A DNA stretch of 64,000 nucleotides, taken from the NCBI GenBank assembly GCA_029834535.1, contig JAQMWT010000524.1, forward strand, positions 372,001-436,000. Reading direction: 5' to 3'. Of this stretch, positions 1 through 8,650 are shown piece by piece. Numbering within the stretch: the first letter of the stretch is position 1; each line of letters opens with the position of its first letter. The notes under the pieces are model-generated. The model ran no database searches. It saw nothing but the letters and a program-made list of their open reading frames with translations, and had not been told where the DNA came from. Source of the DNA: Chrysophaeum taylorii (Eukaryota > Sar > Pelagophyceae > Pelagomonadales > Pelagomonadaceae). The position numbers and the translations under genes were made by a program.

Positions 1-281
1 GATAAGAAAGTTCGTACGAGCCGTTAACTATGTTTCAGTTTGTACTAAGACATACTCAACGGATCGCTGAGCTATGTTCATTTGTACTCAAGCAGTATGT
101 GCCGCCACGCCGCGAGATCGTCGCGATGGAACTAGTCCCCATAGTGAAGTCGGCATCCTTTCGCCCCCTCACGCAAAAAAAGGAAAAATCCCACGCGTTG
201 TAGGACCCGTCGTTGCGGCGCGGGCTAGTCTCGTTTTCTTATCCGACCCTATGTTTGTCTGTTTGTCTGTCTGTCTTTAAA
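1..281. other. Flank of retroelement, no gene
   Basis: No convincing coding region. The last ~28 bases are a GTCT-type short tandem repeat directly adjoining the 3' end of the minus-strand retroelement. Read on the minus strand it is a GACA run following the element tail, as expected for a non-LTR element ending in, or inserted into, a short repeat. Confidence 0.5.
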
Positions 282-385
282 TGTCGACTGCTAAGAGGGG
301 GGTGTGTGTGGGGAGCATGAAGGATGTGGGTGGGTTTGTGGGGTATGAGGGATGTGCCTGACGGGCAGAGATAAGTACGCGGGAC

Positions 386-2199
386 CTAGTCGGGGTCATC
401 GCCGAGGCGTGGGGCAGGCGAAGAGAGGACGGGCCCCGCCCGTAGGTCGTACGCATGCTGCCGCCGGACGTATGTGCGACGAAGGGTGACGTCCTGCTGG
501 GATCGGGCGGCCTGGGTGGGTTTCCCCGCGGCGGCGACATGGGTGAGGGCAGTGAGGGCACAGCGAGCCCGGCCTAATGCGTTGGCGATCCCCCACTCAC
601 GGTAGATGCGGCGAGTTTGGGCTGCCTTTGCCTCTGTGAAGTTGGCGCAGCCGCTTGTCACCCAGGTTCGCGCAGCGATGCGCTCTGCGCATGTTTGGGC
701 GAGAGCGTGGCACGCCGCGCTGGCCTCACCGAAGGCACCAAAGACGAGGCCGGCGACGGTGCCGTAGCTACGTAGCCGCTGTTCGACAGGGCCCAAGAAG
801 CCAGGCGGTGGTACTGTACCCGGCTGGGGGATGATGGCGTCGATGCCGCGGGCGTGAGCGAGGTATTCGGAGTGGACTTGCGCTGCGCGCCGATCGACAG
901 GCGACGGGTGGGAGGGATGGAGGGCGTGGGCGGTGTACAACGAACCCCAAGCGAGGGTTTTGATGTCGTAGAGTTGCTCCTTGTTGTCCAGCGTGGTGAG
1001 GATGTCTGGGACGACTTGACGTCGGGCGAGATTGCCTCGGTACCGGCCGTAGAGGCGCGTGCGAATGGTAGGGGCGACGACGTCAGCAAAGATGCCGAAA
1101 ACCTCGGACAGGGCTGGGATGCCGGCCTCTTTGACGCTGCCGTGGACGCAGTCGAGCTGGCCGTCATGCCAGGTGGTCCGCGCTCCTCCGCGGTTGACAA
1201 GGTTGGCCTGCGTGAGAAGCACCTTGCCGTGAGCGTCGAGAACGACGTCAGTGCCCAGAATGCGAGTGCCCACGAGGCCCAAACAAGCTGGAGAGGGGTA
1301 GCCAAAGTACTGGGCACACATCTCAGCCCAGCAGCGGTTGGGGATTTGAAGGCCAGAGCTGGGCCACGAGCTGATGAACGTGGTCGAGAAGCGATCCCAT
1401 GAGGACGCCGCTACTCGAAGTGCTTCGGTGATGGGAAGGGTGGCCGCAAGGCGCTGGAGTGCAGTGGCCCGAGCTGTCTCGCGCTGGGAGGTTAGAGCAC
1501 GCTGGAGTTGGGGTATGAGCACGGGTGTCGAGATGGTGGGGTCGACGAGGACGCCCATGGACACGAATTCGTGGGAGAGAGGACCGTCGACGAGATGAAC
1601 GTTGGCGGGGTCGCCGGAACCAGCGCCGCCGTGGGAAGCCAGCGTGGTACGGAGATCAGCCCGAAGTCCGTCCCACGCAGTCTCGAGTGCCCGCCCCAGG
1701 CGGCAACCGGATGCGAGGAGGTGGTGCCAACGGTGCAACTCGTTACCTGTGCGAAAAGAAGTGGCACCCAGGACCGAGGCGAGGCGGGGAGGTAGCCAGG
1801 GACCTCCAAGGCACCCGTAGGATCGCGAAGGTCGACGAGGTGTGGGAGGGCCTGGGCCGCCGTGCCAACAAAGGCGGCGGGGCTGAGGTCGGCGCAGGAG
1901 CGAATGCCGCCACCCCCACTTCGAGCAGGAAGACGGAGGCGTTGGAGGACGATGCCGTTGGAGTCAAAAACCTGACGCGGATCTGCGCCAAGTGCTGTGG
2001 CGACGAAGCTGAGGGCGGCAACGTCGAAGCGGCGGAGCGCGCTCAAGGCATTGGTGGGGTAGCAGTGTTGCGCGATGTAGTCCATGCGCGGGGCGATGCA
2101 GTAGCGGCCCAACGAGTACATGCAGTGGAGGGAGACGTTCTGGAGCTTGGTGCGAATACGGCTCATGTAGCTCACCTGAGCGTCAACCTCGCGTTGCAA
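386..2199 (-). pseudogene. C-terminal region of retroelement protein, frameshifted
   Basis: This continues the reverse transcriptase protein in two further frames, with a switch near 1,795 where a run of C appears one base short. The region (~600 residues) is rich in Ala/Leu and matches the plus-strand copy at 43.0-44.85 kb almost residue for residue, including a C-terminus ending in PAPRLGDDPD. I recognise no endonuclease or RNase H motif. It may be the thumb/connection and a family-specific C-terminal domain. The stop lies at 386, about 100 bases before the shared 3' tail. Confidence 0.7.
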
Positions 2200-3395
2200 G
2201 GTAGCTTCGACATAGGCATCTCCGGCGTGGCCGGGGAGCCGATGGGCACACCGTAGATTACGAGGCCGTCGGCGACAACGGGGATACCAGCAAGAGTACG
2301 CGTGCCGTCAGGCGCAACTTGGACGTGGTCGTGAACATCGGGGTGGTCGAGAAGCCCCATGCTAAGTGCCGGACAGAACGCCTCGCACTTGTCGAGGCGG
2401 AGCTCCTCGCCGCTAGCTTGGATGTCGCGGGCGTACTGCAGGAGGGCGTCGACAACCTCACGAGGGGAACCAGAGATGACGCCGTCGTCCATGCCAAATC
2501 GGGCGTAGCCGGCACATGAACGTAAGCGGGTGTCAAGGGCCTGAGCGGCGTCATGCGTTGCCAGACAGTACGCCGGTGGATAGGTGGGGTCGCCTTGCTG
2601 GCCGCCTTCTTGAGAGTCGAAGGGGGCGCGATCGAGGCCGGTGGGGCCGTGGAGGGCCACCCAGGATGCCGGCCGCAATTGCTTGAACATAAAGTGGCCA
2701 AAGGCACGCAGCTTAGCGTTGGCGTGGTTTGCGAGTTTGTCCACGACGGTCCGGCGCTTGAGCTCGTTGAAGGCGTTGCGTTTGTCCAGCTTGATGATGA
2801 CCTGGTCGGGGTACTGCTCCGCGTGGGTGCGGACGCCAAAGACGAGGCGCGAGGGGCCGCCCTTGACCCCGACGGCAACGTTGATCGGGTACAGTGCCTC
2901 AGAGAGCTCGGAGTGGAGGCTACGCACAAGGCACCGTCCAGTGGCACGGCGGCGGACGGTGCCAATACCGATAGGTCGAACGTCAGGTGCTTGGTTAGCG
3001 TCAGCGGCGCGTCGTTTTACCAACGGAATGAGGGTTACCGTGGTGGTGATGAAGTAATACCAGTCAGGAAGAGCTCCACGAACGAACAAGGTCTCAAGGT
3101 TGTCGATTTTGTCCATCGCCGAGCGTGCCTTGACGTTGCTCGGGAAGGGCTGGGCGAAAACGGAGAGGAATTCATTGCGGCACTGGTCGGGGCCCACACC
3201 AGCCTTCGGCCGGAGCGTGCGGCAAGTTTCACGCAGGGCGACCGAGAGTGTGGCGAGCCCTTGCGGGTGGTTGGGGAAAGTGTGAAGGTCCTCCTTGCGA
3301 GCAGGATGTTTGGACACGAGTTGGCGCATGACGTCTGGGTGGCATGGGTCGGCGATGCCCAGGCTGGTGAGAATACGGCACGCCCGAGAGAGAGT
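2172..3395 (-). pseudogene. Reverse transcriptase domain of retroelement copy 1
   Basis: Reverse transcriptase core of the retroelement, which would copy element RNA into DNA at the target. Visible motifs in order: RPIGIGTV (finger region), LDKRNAFN (motif A, catalytic Asp), GGQQGDP (motif B) and FGMDDG (motif C; the usual YxDD or FADD appears as GMDD). The first ATG in frame is at 3,329, but the same frame is open upstream to about 3,395 where the element is cut, so the true N-terminus is missing. The frame is lost near 2,240 by an apparent one-base deletion in a C/G run (compare the second copy). The protein then continues in the frame ending at 1,492. It is not expected to be functional as it stands. 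Confidence 0.85.
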
Positions 3396-3455
3396 TTGTC
3401 TGTCTGTCTGCTAAGAGGGGGGGGTGTGTGGGGAGCATGAAGGATGTGGGTGGGT
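3396..3455 (-). repeat. Second 3' tail of the same retroelement family
   Basis: About 55 bases nearly identical to 259-330, the 3' tail of copy 1: a CTTAGCAG-type end followed on the minus strand by GACA repeats. It lies exactly at the 5' truncation point of copy 1, so a tail of one element abuts the truncated start of another in the same orientation. Confidence 0.75.
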
Positions 3456-3471
3456 GTCCCTCGATTTAGGG

Positions 3472-3517
3472 TAAGGATCAGGTAGGCGCGAGAGTAAGGA
3501 TCAGGTAGGCGCGAGAG
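3472..3517. repeat. 23 bp perfect tandem duplication
   Basis: The unit at 3,472-3,494 is repeated exactly at 3,495-3,517. It lies between the retroelement tail and the Helitron relic and may be a breakage or insertion scar. Confidence 0.9.
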
Positions 3518-3524
3518 CCAGACA

Positions 3525-4088
3525 GTGATCCTCCAAGCCGTCTACGGCGACCTCGCAGACTATTTCCACGACCCGCGGCGGCTCTTTCAGCGCGCCATTC
3601 TCACGCCCCGTCGAAACGATGTTGTCGATGTTGACAACGCGCGCATGACCGCGGCCTTTTTTTTCCCGGAGACGAGGCGTCGGAGTTCTTTTCGGCTGAC
3701 TAGGCTGGGTCGGAAGACGACGCCTCGCTCTTTACAGTAGAGTTTTCAACTCCCTGACAACCAACGGCATGCTGACTTTGATCGCGAGCTTGATGTCTTC
3801 GCAACCTCGACCCGTCGCACGGCCACTGCAACGGTACCAGATACATGATCGATCGTGTCGTTGTCACCGAGGCTCCTCCAACCTGTATCGCTTAAGGCCC
3901 GCCTACGCCAAACGATCAACAAGAGCCAGGGCCAGACGCCCCGCGAGGTCGGCGTCCTCTTTCCCAAGCCCGTCTTCTGCCACGTCCAGCTCTACGTGGC
4001 TCTCTGTCCATCGGCATCCCCGAGGATATACTCATCTGGGTCGACGACTCCACCCTACCCCACACGTGCTGCGCAATACCGATAAGCC
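3525..4088 (+). pseudogene. Helitron (RepHel) helicase C-terminal relic
   Basis: Decayed end of a Pif1-family helicase of the Helitron type. The pieces fall in more than one plus frame. First comes a segment reading VYGDLADYF...RAILTPRRNDVVD with DNAR (the family's RAILTPKNxxVDxxN motif). Then, in another frame near 3,795-3,880, LRNLDPSHGHCNGTR and MIDRVVV appear (family motif LRNLDPxxGLCNGTRL). Finally, near 3,900-4,010, TINKSQGQT and PVFCHVQLYVAL appear (helicase motif VI region). Stops and frameshifts separate the segments, and nothing N-terminal (Rep domain) is present. The match to several ordered Helitron helicase motifs is strong, but termini were not found. Confidence 0.85.
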
Positions 4089-4094
4089 CCCTCC

Positions 4095-4440
4095 CGGCGT
4101 CTACACGCGCACTATAAGTGAACTTACTGGGACCACGTGAACTTACTGGGGTTTGAGATTGGGACTAGGTGAACTGAGTGACCAGGTGAAACTGGGACCA
4201 GGTGAACATACTGGGGTTTTTAGAATAAAGGGTTTTTAGAGTAAACTCAAAGGTTGGCGGCGCGTGCGGATCAAAGCAGCTTAGATTGGCGGAGGCGAGA
4301 GCGACGAGGTCAAAGGAGTTGGTGTGTGCTAGGTGAACTTACTGACCAGGTGAACTTATACGAAACTTACTGGGACCAGGTGAGCTTACTGGGGTTAGAG
4401 ATTGGGACTAGGTGAACTTACTGGCCTGCACTTGTTACTT
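4095..4440. repeat. Degenerate short repeat field (GGTGAACTTACTGG unit)
   Basis: About eight imperfect copies of a unit close to GGTGAACTTACTGGGACCA, some separated by a 'gtttttaga/ataaagg' spacer. Larger blocks recur: the passage around 4,125-4,175 is echoed at 4,375-4,425. No coding potential. It directly follows the Helitron relic, so it could be part of that element's 3' region. Confidence 0.75.
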
Positions 4441-4641
4441 AATTAAAAAGGGGCTTACACTCTGCGTAATGAGTCTCTGGAGCCGCGCAACAACACCAAT
4501 AGTGAGTTCGGAAGTCCATCACCACCCCTCGCGGCGGCGTTTCTTCTCCGCGCAGCATTCCCTCCACTACGCTCATCATTCTCCTTGTTGTCCTCCGGAA
4601 GTTATTAATCTACTAGACATTCCCGGCGCCCCGTCTCTGCC

Positions 4642-5523
4642 CTACGTAAAGAGGCGGTTGAAGACGTGGTCGTCGGTCGTCGCGAGGAAGGTCGCAAGCA
4701 ACTGGAGCTGGGCGTCGAGCATGTGTCGGCCGGCGTGGCACCGACACCCACGGTTCCTCGCCGCCTCGAGGAAGCGCGTCTGCGGAGGGTTCATTATGAT
4801 TTCGGCGCAGAGCGTGGGAGGGACAAGGATTGATGGATCGATCGGTAGAGGATCGTCGGGCGAGTGTCCGAGCGAGGTGCACTGCACGACAAGGTCGTAG
4901 CCGGGCTCGAGGGTCGTCGCAACCTCGACGCCTGGAATTGCGGCGGCGAGATCCGTCGCGCGCGCGAGGGTCCTGTTAGTAACCCTAACCCGGTGGCCGG
5001 TCGCGACGAGCTCGCGTGCGATGGCTCGCGCAGCGCCGCCGGCACCAACGAGCAAGCAGGTGCGAGGCGCGTCGAGGAAGGCGGGATACCGTTTCCGGAG
5101 CCCCTCGACAAAGCCAGCACCGTCGAAGTTGGCGCCATACAGGAGGCCGTCGCGGCACCGGCGAACGCAGTTGACGGCTCCGACGGAGCGCGCGACGCTC
5201 GACAATCGATCGCAGAGCGCGACGACATTTTCTTTGTGTGGTTTGGTCACGACGAGCCCGTCGAAGTTGCGGGCCCCGAAGAGGCCACGGAGTGTCGTGG
5301 CGAGCTTCGAGGCGGGCACGTCGAGGGGGATTAGCACGGCCTTGGGTGTGTAGCGCGGGAAGACGAGGGACGTCCGCGTGACGCCGACGGGGTCGCCGAT
5401 GATGGCGACCACGCGTGCGCGCGGCGAGATCCCATCATCGCGGCGGCGGCGGCGAATTAGGAAAAAGAAAGCGACCACACCACTAGCAACGAGCAAGCCA
5501 CAAACTCTTGGGGGTGAGGCCAT
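4642..5523 (-). CDS. Shikimate dehydrogenase-like protein, membrane-anchored
   Basis: A 293-residue stand-alone member of the shikimate/quinate dehydrogenase family, which reduces 3-dehydroshikimate with NAD(P)H in aromatic amino-acid synthesis. Residues ~7-22 are a hydrophobic segment followed by RRRRR, so a signal anchor or plastid-targeting start is likely. Family motifs: VTKPHK with the catalytic Lys at 97, GAVN at 115-118, NFDG with the catalytic Asp at 134 (usually NTDG), GAGGAA nucleotide loop at 160-165, NRT at 183-185 (NADP preference), and a C-terminal GRHMLDAQ block. The substrate-binding SxS is TRT (49-51). The ATG at 5,523 is in frame and precedes the hydrophobic segment. In many eukaryotes this activity sits in a DHQ-SDH or AROM fusion; here it is separate. 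Substrate is not certain. Confidence 0.85.
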   Translation of the reverse strand: MASPPRVCGLLVASGVVAFFFLIRRRRRDDGISPRARVVAIIGDPVGVTRTSLVFPRYTPKAVLIPLDVPASKLATTLRGLFGARNFDGLVVTKPHKENVVALCDRLSSVARSVGAVNCVRRCRDGLLYGANFDGAGFVEGLRKRYPAFLDAPRTCLLVGAGGAARAIARELVATGHRVRVTNRTLARATDLAAAIPGVEVATTLEPGYDLVVQCTSLGHSPDDPLPIDPSILVPPTLCAEIIMNPPQTRFLEAARNRGCRCHAGRHMLDAQLQLLATFLATTDDHVFNRLFT

Positions 5524-5590
5524 GCTTCAGAAAAAAATGAGGGTATTTTTAAGACGATACGGACGGCTGTTTTGTGTTCAGGTTGAACTC

Positions 5591-5656
5591 AAAAGGTGGG
5601 GGTAGGAATGCCGATCCTGGTGTGTGCGAGTGCCCGGGGCTATATATACCCCTGTG
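5591..5656. repeat. 66 bp direct repeat, copy A (TATA-bearing)
   Basis: Repeated at 5,958-6,023 with one visible mismatch. It ends in the near-palindrome GGGGCTATATATACCCC. It lies just upstream of the shikimate-dehydrogenase-like gene (minus, start 5,523), so the TATATATA block could serve as its promoter; that role is inferred. Confidence 0.85.
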
Positions 5657-5957
5657 CTTCCCCATCATAGTGAAACGTGAACATCTGGGGCGAGTCAAGC
5701 ATGTATGCGAGACGGTGGGGACCCAGCAGACGACGACGCCATCTGCTTAAGATGAACATCTGCGTCGAAGATGAACATCCGGTCCTGGTAAGTGAAACCG
5801 CCCAGATGAGGGGGGTCTAGTGTGTGTGCTAGACGATGGGGCTCCAGCAGTTGGCGATGGCAACTACTTCGAAGGCACTCACACACTCCTTGCGGCGCAG
5901 CGGTGGGGCGGTTTCGAACGCGCGAACCACCTCGAGCGCTTTGAAGGGCCCATAACC
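5657..5957. other. Spacer between the 66 bp repeats, no gene
   Basis: About 300 bases with small internal echoes (an 'AGATGAACATC' motif twice near 5,750-5,780). A short plus frame near 5,845-5,930 reads AVGDGNYF, faintly like an OTU protease start, but it is too short to call. Confidence 0.4.
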
Positions 5958-6023
5958 AAAAGGTGGGGGTAGGAATGCCGGTCCTGGTGTGTGCGAGTGC
6001 CCGGGGCTATATATACCCCTGTG
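5958..6023. repeat. 66 bp direct repeat, copy B
   Basis: Second copy of the TATA-bearing repeat, 367 bases after the first. It directly abuts the ~370 bp repeat that follows, without an obvious gene to drive on the plus strand. Confidence 0.85.
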
Positions 6024-6385
6024 GAACTAACTAACTAACTTCAGACCTCTCCCGAGCATATATGGGAGCCAGGCCGGACCGACAGGAGCCAGTCCGGAAT
6101 CACGGGCCTGTAGACGAGGAGCGCCGAAAGGTCGGTCGGCGGAGAGTGACCATCAAGCTTGTCGCCATGCGACGAGGAGACCGCGATGTGACTAACAACC
6201 AACTCATCGATAACCTTCCGTCTTCGCCCCCCGGCCATACCCCGTCCCACTGCGAACGTTCCGGCTGCCAACCCGGGGAGGCGAATAGGTGCCAACCTAC
6301 GCCGGGAGGGCGGATGCCCTCGCAAAGCTCAGGATTCATGAGGCACCGTCCTCCATCGCAAAACCGCAGTCGGCGATCAGGGTAA
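6024..6385 (-). repeat. ~370 bp dispersed repeat, copy 1 (SINE/MITE-like)
   Basis: Nearly identical in reverse complement to 13,746-14,118; differences are point changes and two short indels. On the minus strand it runs from CCCTGATCGCCGAC to a tail of GTTAGTTAGTT repeats. A 3' short tandem tail recalls SINEs or non-autonomous retroelements, but no clear pol III A/B boxes were seen. It contains no lasting reading frame. Confidence 0.85.
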
Positions 6386-6542
6386 GGGTATAAATGTCCA
6401 GGTTGGGGGGATAATAAATAAATAAATGGCCCGAGGCTCATCGCCGAGCCCCGAGGCGGCGGCGGCGGCGGCATTGGTGAGGGCGACGAAGCACAGAGTC
6501 CCTCGGCGTCGGCGATCTTCGAGGATAATGAGCAAAGCCCAT

Positions 6543-7286
6543 TCATTTTGAGGGGACGGAATCATCAGGGGCAGTGGCGGGCTTGAGGTCGAGGAGACCC
6601 TGGCCCTTGAGCTTGGGGTCAAACACAAAGCTCTTGACGTCGAGGCCCCGGGCTTGGAGGGCCTGGAGCTTTTGCTGCTCGTAGCGGCGCGCGACGGCCT
6701 TGTAGGCAAGCGCCTCCTTCCCGCGGGTCTTTTTTTCCTCGAGGTCGCGGCAGTCCTCCTCTGTCATGAAAGGTTTAACGTCGAGGGCCGCCTCCCAGGC
6801 GCGCTGCCCCTCGGCGCCGTCGTTTCCTAAGGGTTGCGAAGCCGCCCAGGCGGCCACGACGACGTCGAGAAAGGTCCGACTGGGCTTCTCGACGTGGTAC
6901 ACGCGCACGAAGTGGCAGAGATCAGGCTGGCGAGCGAGAACAATTCGAAGCGACTGCCGCGCGTCGCGAGACTTGCCCACGTGAGCGAGCCGTTTTTCGG
7001 CGTCGTAGATCGCGTACACCGAGGCCCGCGTGCGCGGCGTCGCGCCGAGCGTGGCGACGCAGCCGTCCTGGATCACCTCGATGAAAGGGAGCGAATCGAG
7101 CGCGGGAACGTCCAAGGTATGGGTTTGCGCAGCTTGGCGACGCGCGGCTTCGTAGGACGCTTGGCGCGCGGCGAGCTGCTGCCGAGTGTACTCGGCGTCG
7201 TCGACGGTCGCGCGCAGTAGCCGCGTCTCGACTCTGCGCACCTCCGGAGAGAAGCCCCACGCCAGACCGAGCAAGAGCAACAACAT
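6543..7286 (-). CDS. GIY-YIG-like domain protein with signal peptide
   Basis: 247 residues starting with MLLLLLGLAWGFS, a signal peptide that could be the first part of a bipartite plastid signal in a secondary-plastid alga. After an Ala/Arg/Gln-rich helix (20-60) there is a GIY-YIG-like fold: VYAIYD at 90-95 and HVGKSRD at 102-108, followed by a helical section ending near 150. The central Tyr and the Gly-(Ile/Lys)-Ser/Arg pattern are kept, but the metal-binding Glu of nucleases is not obvious, so nuclease activity is uncertain. Similar proteins occur in cyanobacteria and plastid lineages as I recall the family. The C-terminal third is charged and helical. Its start lies 63 nt after the stop of the amidase gene on the same strand. 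The role is unknown. Confidence 0.7.
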   Translation of the reverse strand: MLLLLLGLAWGFSPEVRRVETRLLRATVDDAEYTRQQLAARQASYEAARRQAAQTHTLDVPALDSLPFIEVIQDGCVATLGATPRTRASVYAIYDAEKRLAHVGKSRDARQSLRIVLARQPDLCHFVRVYHVEKPSRTFLDVVVAAWAASQPLGNDGAEGQRAWEAALDVKPFMTEEDCRDLEEKKTRGKEALAYKAVARRYEQQKLQALQARGLDVKSFVFDPKLKGQGLLDLKPATAPDDSVPSK

Positions 7287-7349
7287 CTTGCGAAGATTGA
7301 AGTTGTATCTACAAAGGGGGTTTGGGCATGTACAAAAAAAGCCTCCACC

Positions 7350-8531
7350 TCAGGTGATGTCGGGGAGGTCGTGCTTCATCGACGACGTCATGGCAAGCTT
7401 GTCCTTGGGCTCGGGGAGGCCCGAGGTGGGGCAACAGGGGACACCGATGGTGTCGCGCGTGATGGCCTCGACCTGGGCCTGGGCAAGCTTGGGATTGGTG
7501 ACCCAGGTCTTATAAAAGTCGAAGGGGCAGGTCGCGACACCCTTGTCGCCGTCGCCGCTGTGGTAGACGCCCGTATATCCACGATGCAGCAACCTAATAA
7601 GAGGCAGCCGCCGCCGCCGCCGCATGGTCGGTCGTCACATCGCAGGAACGAACTTACTTGAAGAGGTGGTTCTGGGACTGGTCGTGTTTCCGCGCGTCCC
7701 GGATCGCCGAGACCGAAAGTTGGGCGTACTGAAAGCCGTTGTTCTCCGTGCCGCACTCACCCAGCGGGCGGCCGTCGTTCCCGATGATCGCCGAGTGCCC
7801 AAAGTACGAATACACGCCGTCGTTTCCAGCCGCGTTGGCGACCGCGACGTAGACGTTGTTGACCCACGCCATGCACTGGGCCATCGTGACTTGTTGCTGC
7901 TTGGCGGGGTACCTAGGACAGCGTCACGACGCCACACGCCAAAAGCCCACATGTAGCCTTGGCACCGCACGATGAGCTCAGCGCCCTTGCACGCACAGTC
8001 TCGCCAAATCTCGGGATAGTTGCCGTCGTCGCATATGATCAGGGACACCTTGAGGCCTTTGGGGCCGTCGCACACGTAGGTTTGATCTCCCGGGTACCAC
8101 CCTTCGATCGGACACCACGGCAGAATTTTACGGTACTTCTGCACGATCTCGCCCTTGTTGTTGATCAGGACGAGCGTGTTGTACGGCTGTTTTTTTGGGT
8201 GCTCTTCGTGACGCTCGCCTGTGATCGAGAAGACGCCCCAAACGTCGCACTCTCGGCACACAGCGCTAAACATCTCCGTCTCCGGGCCCGGCACGGTCGC
8301 CGCCGTCTCGAACATCTCGTCGCGGTCGTACATGATGCCTTGCGTTGAATATTCGGGAAACACGATAAGGTCCATGCCAGGAAGGCCGAGCTTGGTTCCT
8401 CTCACGTGCTCGCAGATTTTCTCGCAGTTTTTCAGCACTTGGGCCTTGGTGTGAAGCCGCGGCATCTCATATTGAAACACGCACACCCCCACGGTGTCGG
8501 GACTGCTCGAGATGTCGCCGTGACGGGCCAT
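7350..8531 (-). CDS. amiE: Aliphatic amidase (nitrilase superfamily), two small introns
   Basis: Hydrolyses short aliphatic amides to acid and ammonia (EC 3.5.1.4). Three exons, 8,531-7,951, 7,912-7,658 and 7,593-7,350, give 359 residues, close to the ~346 of bacterial AmiE. Introns are 7,913-7,950 (38 nt) and 7,594-7,657 (64 nt). Both are GT-AG, and removing them restores GYMYPAKQQQ and HLFKLLHRGY across the joins. The Cys-Glu-Lys triad is visible: FPEY with Glu 60, YRKILPW with Lys 135 and IICDDG with Cys 167. The N-terminus [10 protein letters not shown] is AmiE-like and fixes the start. The very high similarity to bacterial AmiE suggests acquisition from bacteria, with introns gained later. 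It is divergent from PSMA7, with 119 bp between starts. A formamidase is the alternative. Confidence 0.93.
7594..7657 (-). other. 64 nt intron of the amidase gene
   Basis: Starts GTAAGTT and ends TTATTAG on the minus strand, with a GGC repeat inside. Splicing joins HLFK to LLHRGY, restoring a conserved AmiE stretch. Without splicing a stop follows immediately. Confidence 0.88.
7913..7950 (-). other. 38 nt intron of the amidase gene
   Basis: GT...AG on the minus strand. It interrupts the codon for Met in GYM|YPAK. Reading through it would shift the frame and end the protein early, so removal is required. Confidence 0.85.
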
Positions 8532-8650
8532 CCTCAACTTGAGAGCCGTTGGGTGTGACCAAAAGGAAAAACCAACGGCCGTCGGGTTTGTTGAGGGTTC
8601 GCGTAGCAAGTAATAATAATAATAAGGCCTCGTCGTCGAGCGAAGAGATC
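8532..8650. promoter_or_regulatory. Divergent promoter, amidase / PSMA7
   Basis: 119 bp between the ATG of the amidase (minus) and that of PSMA7 (plus) must hold both core promoters and leaders. A run of TAATAATAATAATAA lies at 8,611-8,625. No TATA box is evident. Confidence 0.6.

Larger units (their letters stand above)
282..3395 (-). mobile_element. 5'-truncated non-LTR retrotransposon, copy 1
   Basis: A minus-strand retroelement running from within its reverse transcriptase (near 3,395) to a shared 3' tail (near 282). Coding potential lies in three overlapping minus frames: 2,172-3,329 (plus upstream codons to ~3,395), 1,492-2,199 and 386-1,738. Comparison with the plus-strand copy at 42.86-44.98 kb shows these frames are consecutive pieces of one protein, so this copy has two frameshifts, near 2,240 and near 1,795. 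No LTRs are seen. 5' truncation plus a common 3' tail fits target-primed reverse transcription. The family is not named here. Confidence 0.8.

Noticed and set aside
4095-4440. Repeat field considered as a CRISPR-like array
   Set aside because: Units are degenerate, spacing is irregular, spacers are themselves repeated, and the host is a eukaryote.
5840-5935. Short frame with AVGDGNYF resembling an OTU protease start, of interest because Helitrons may carry OTU domains
   Set aside because: Catalytic Cys position is Tyr, the frame is ~30 codons, and no His region follows.
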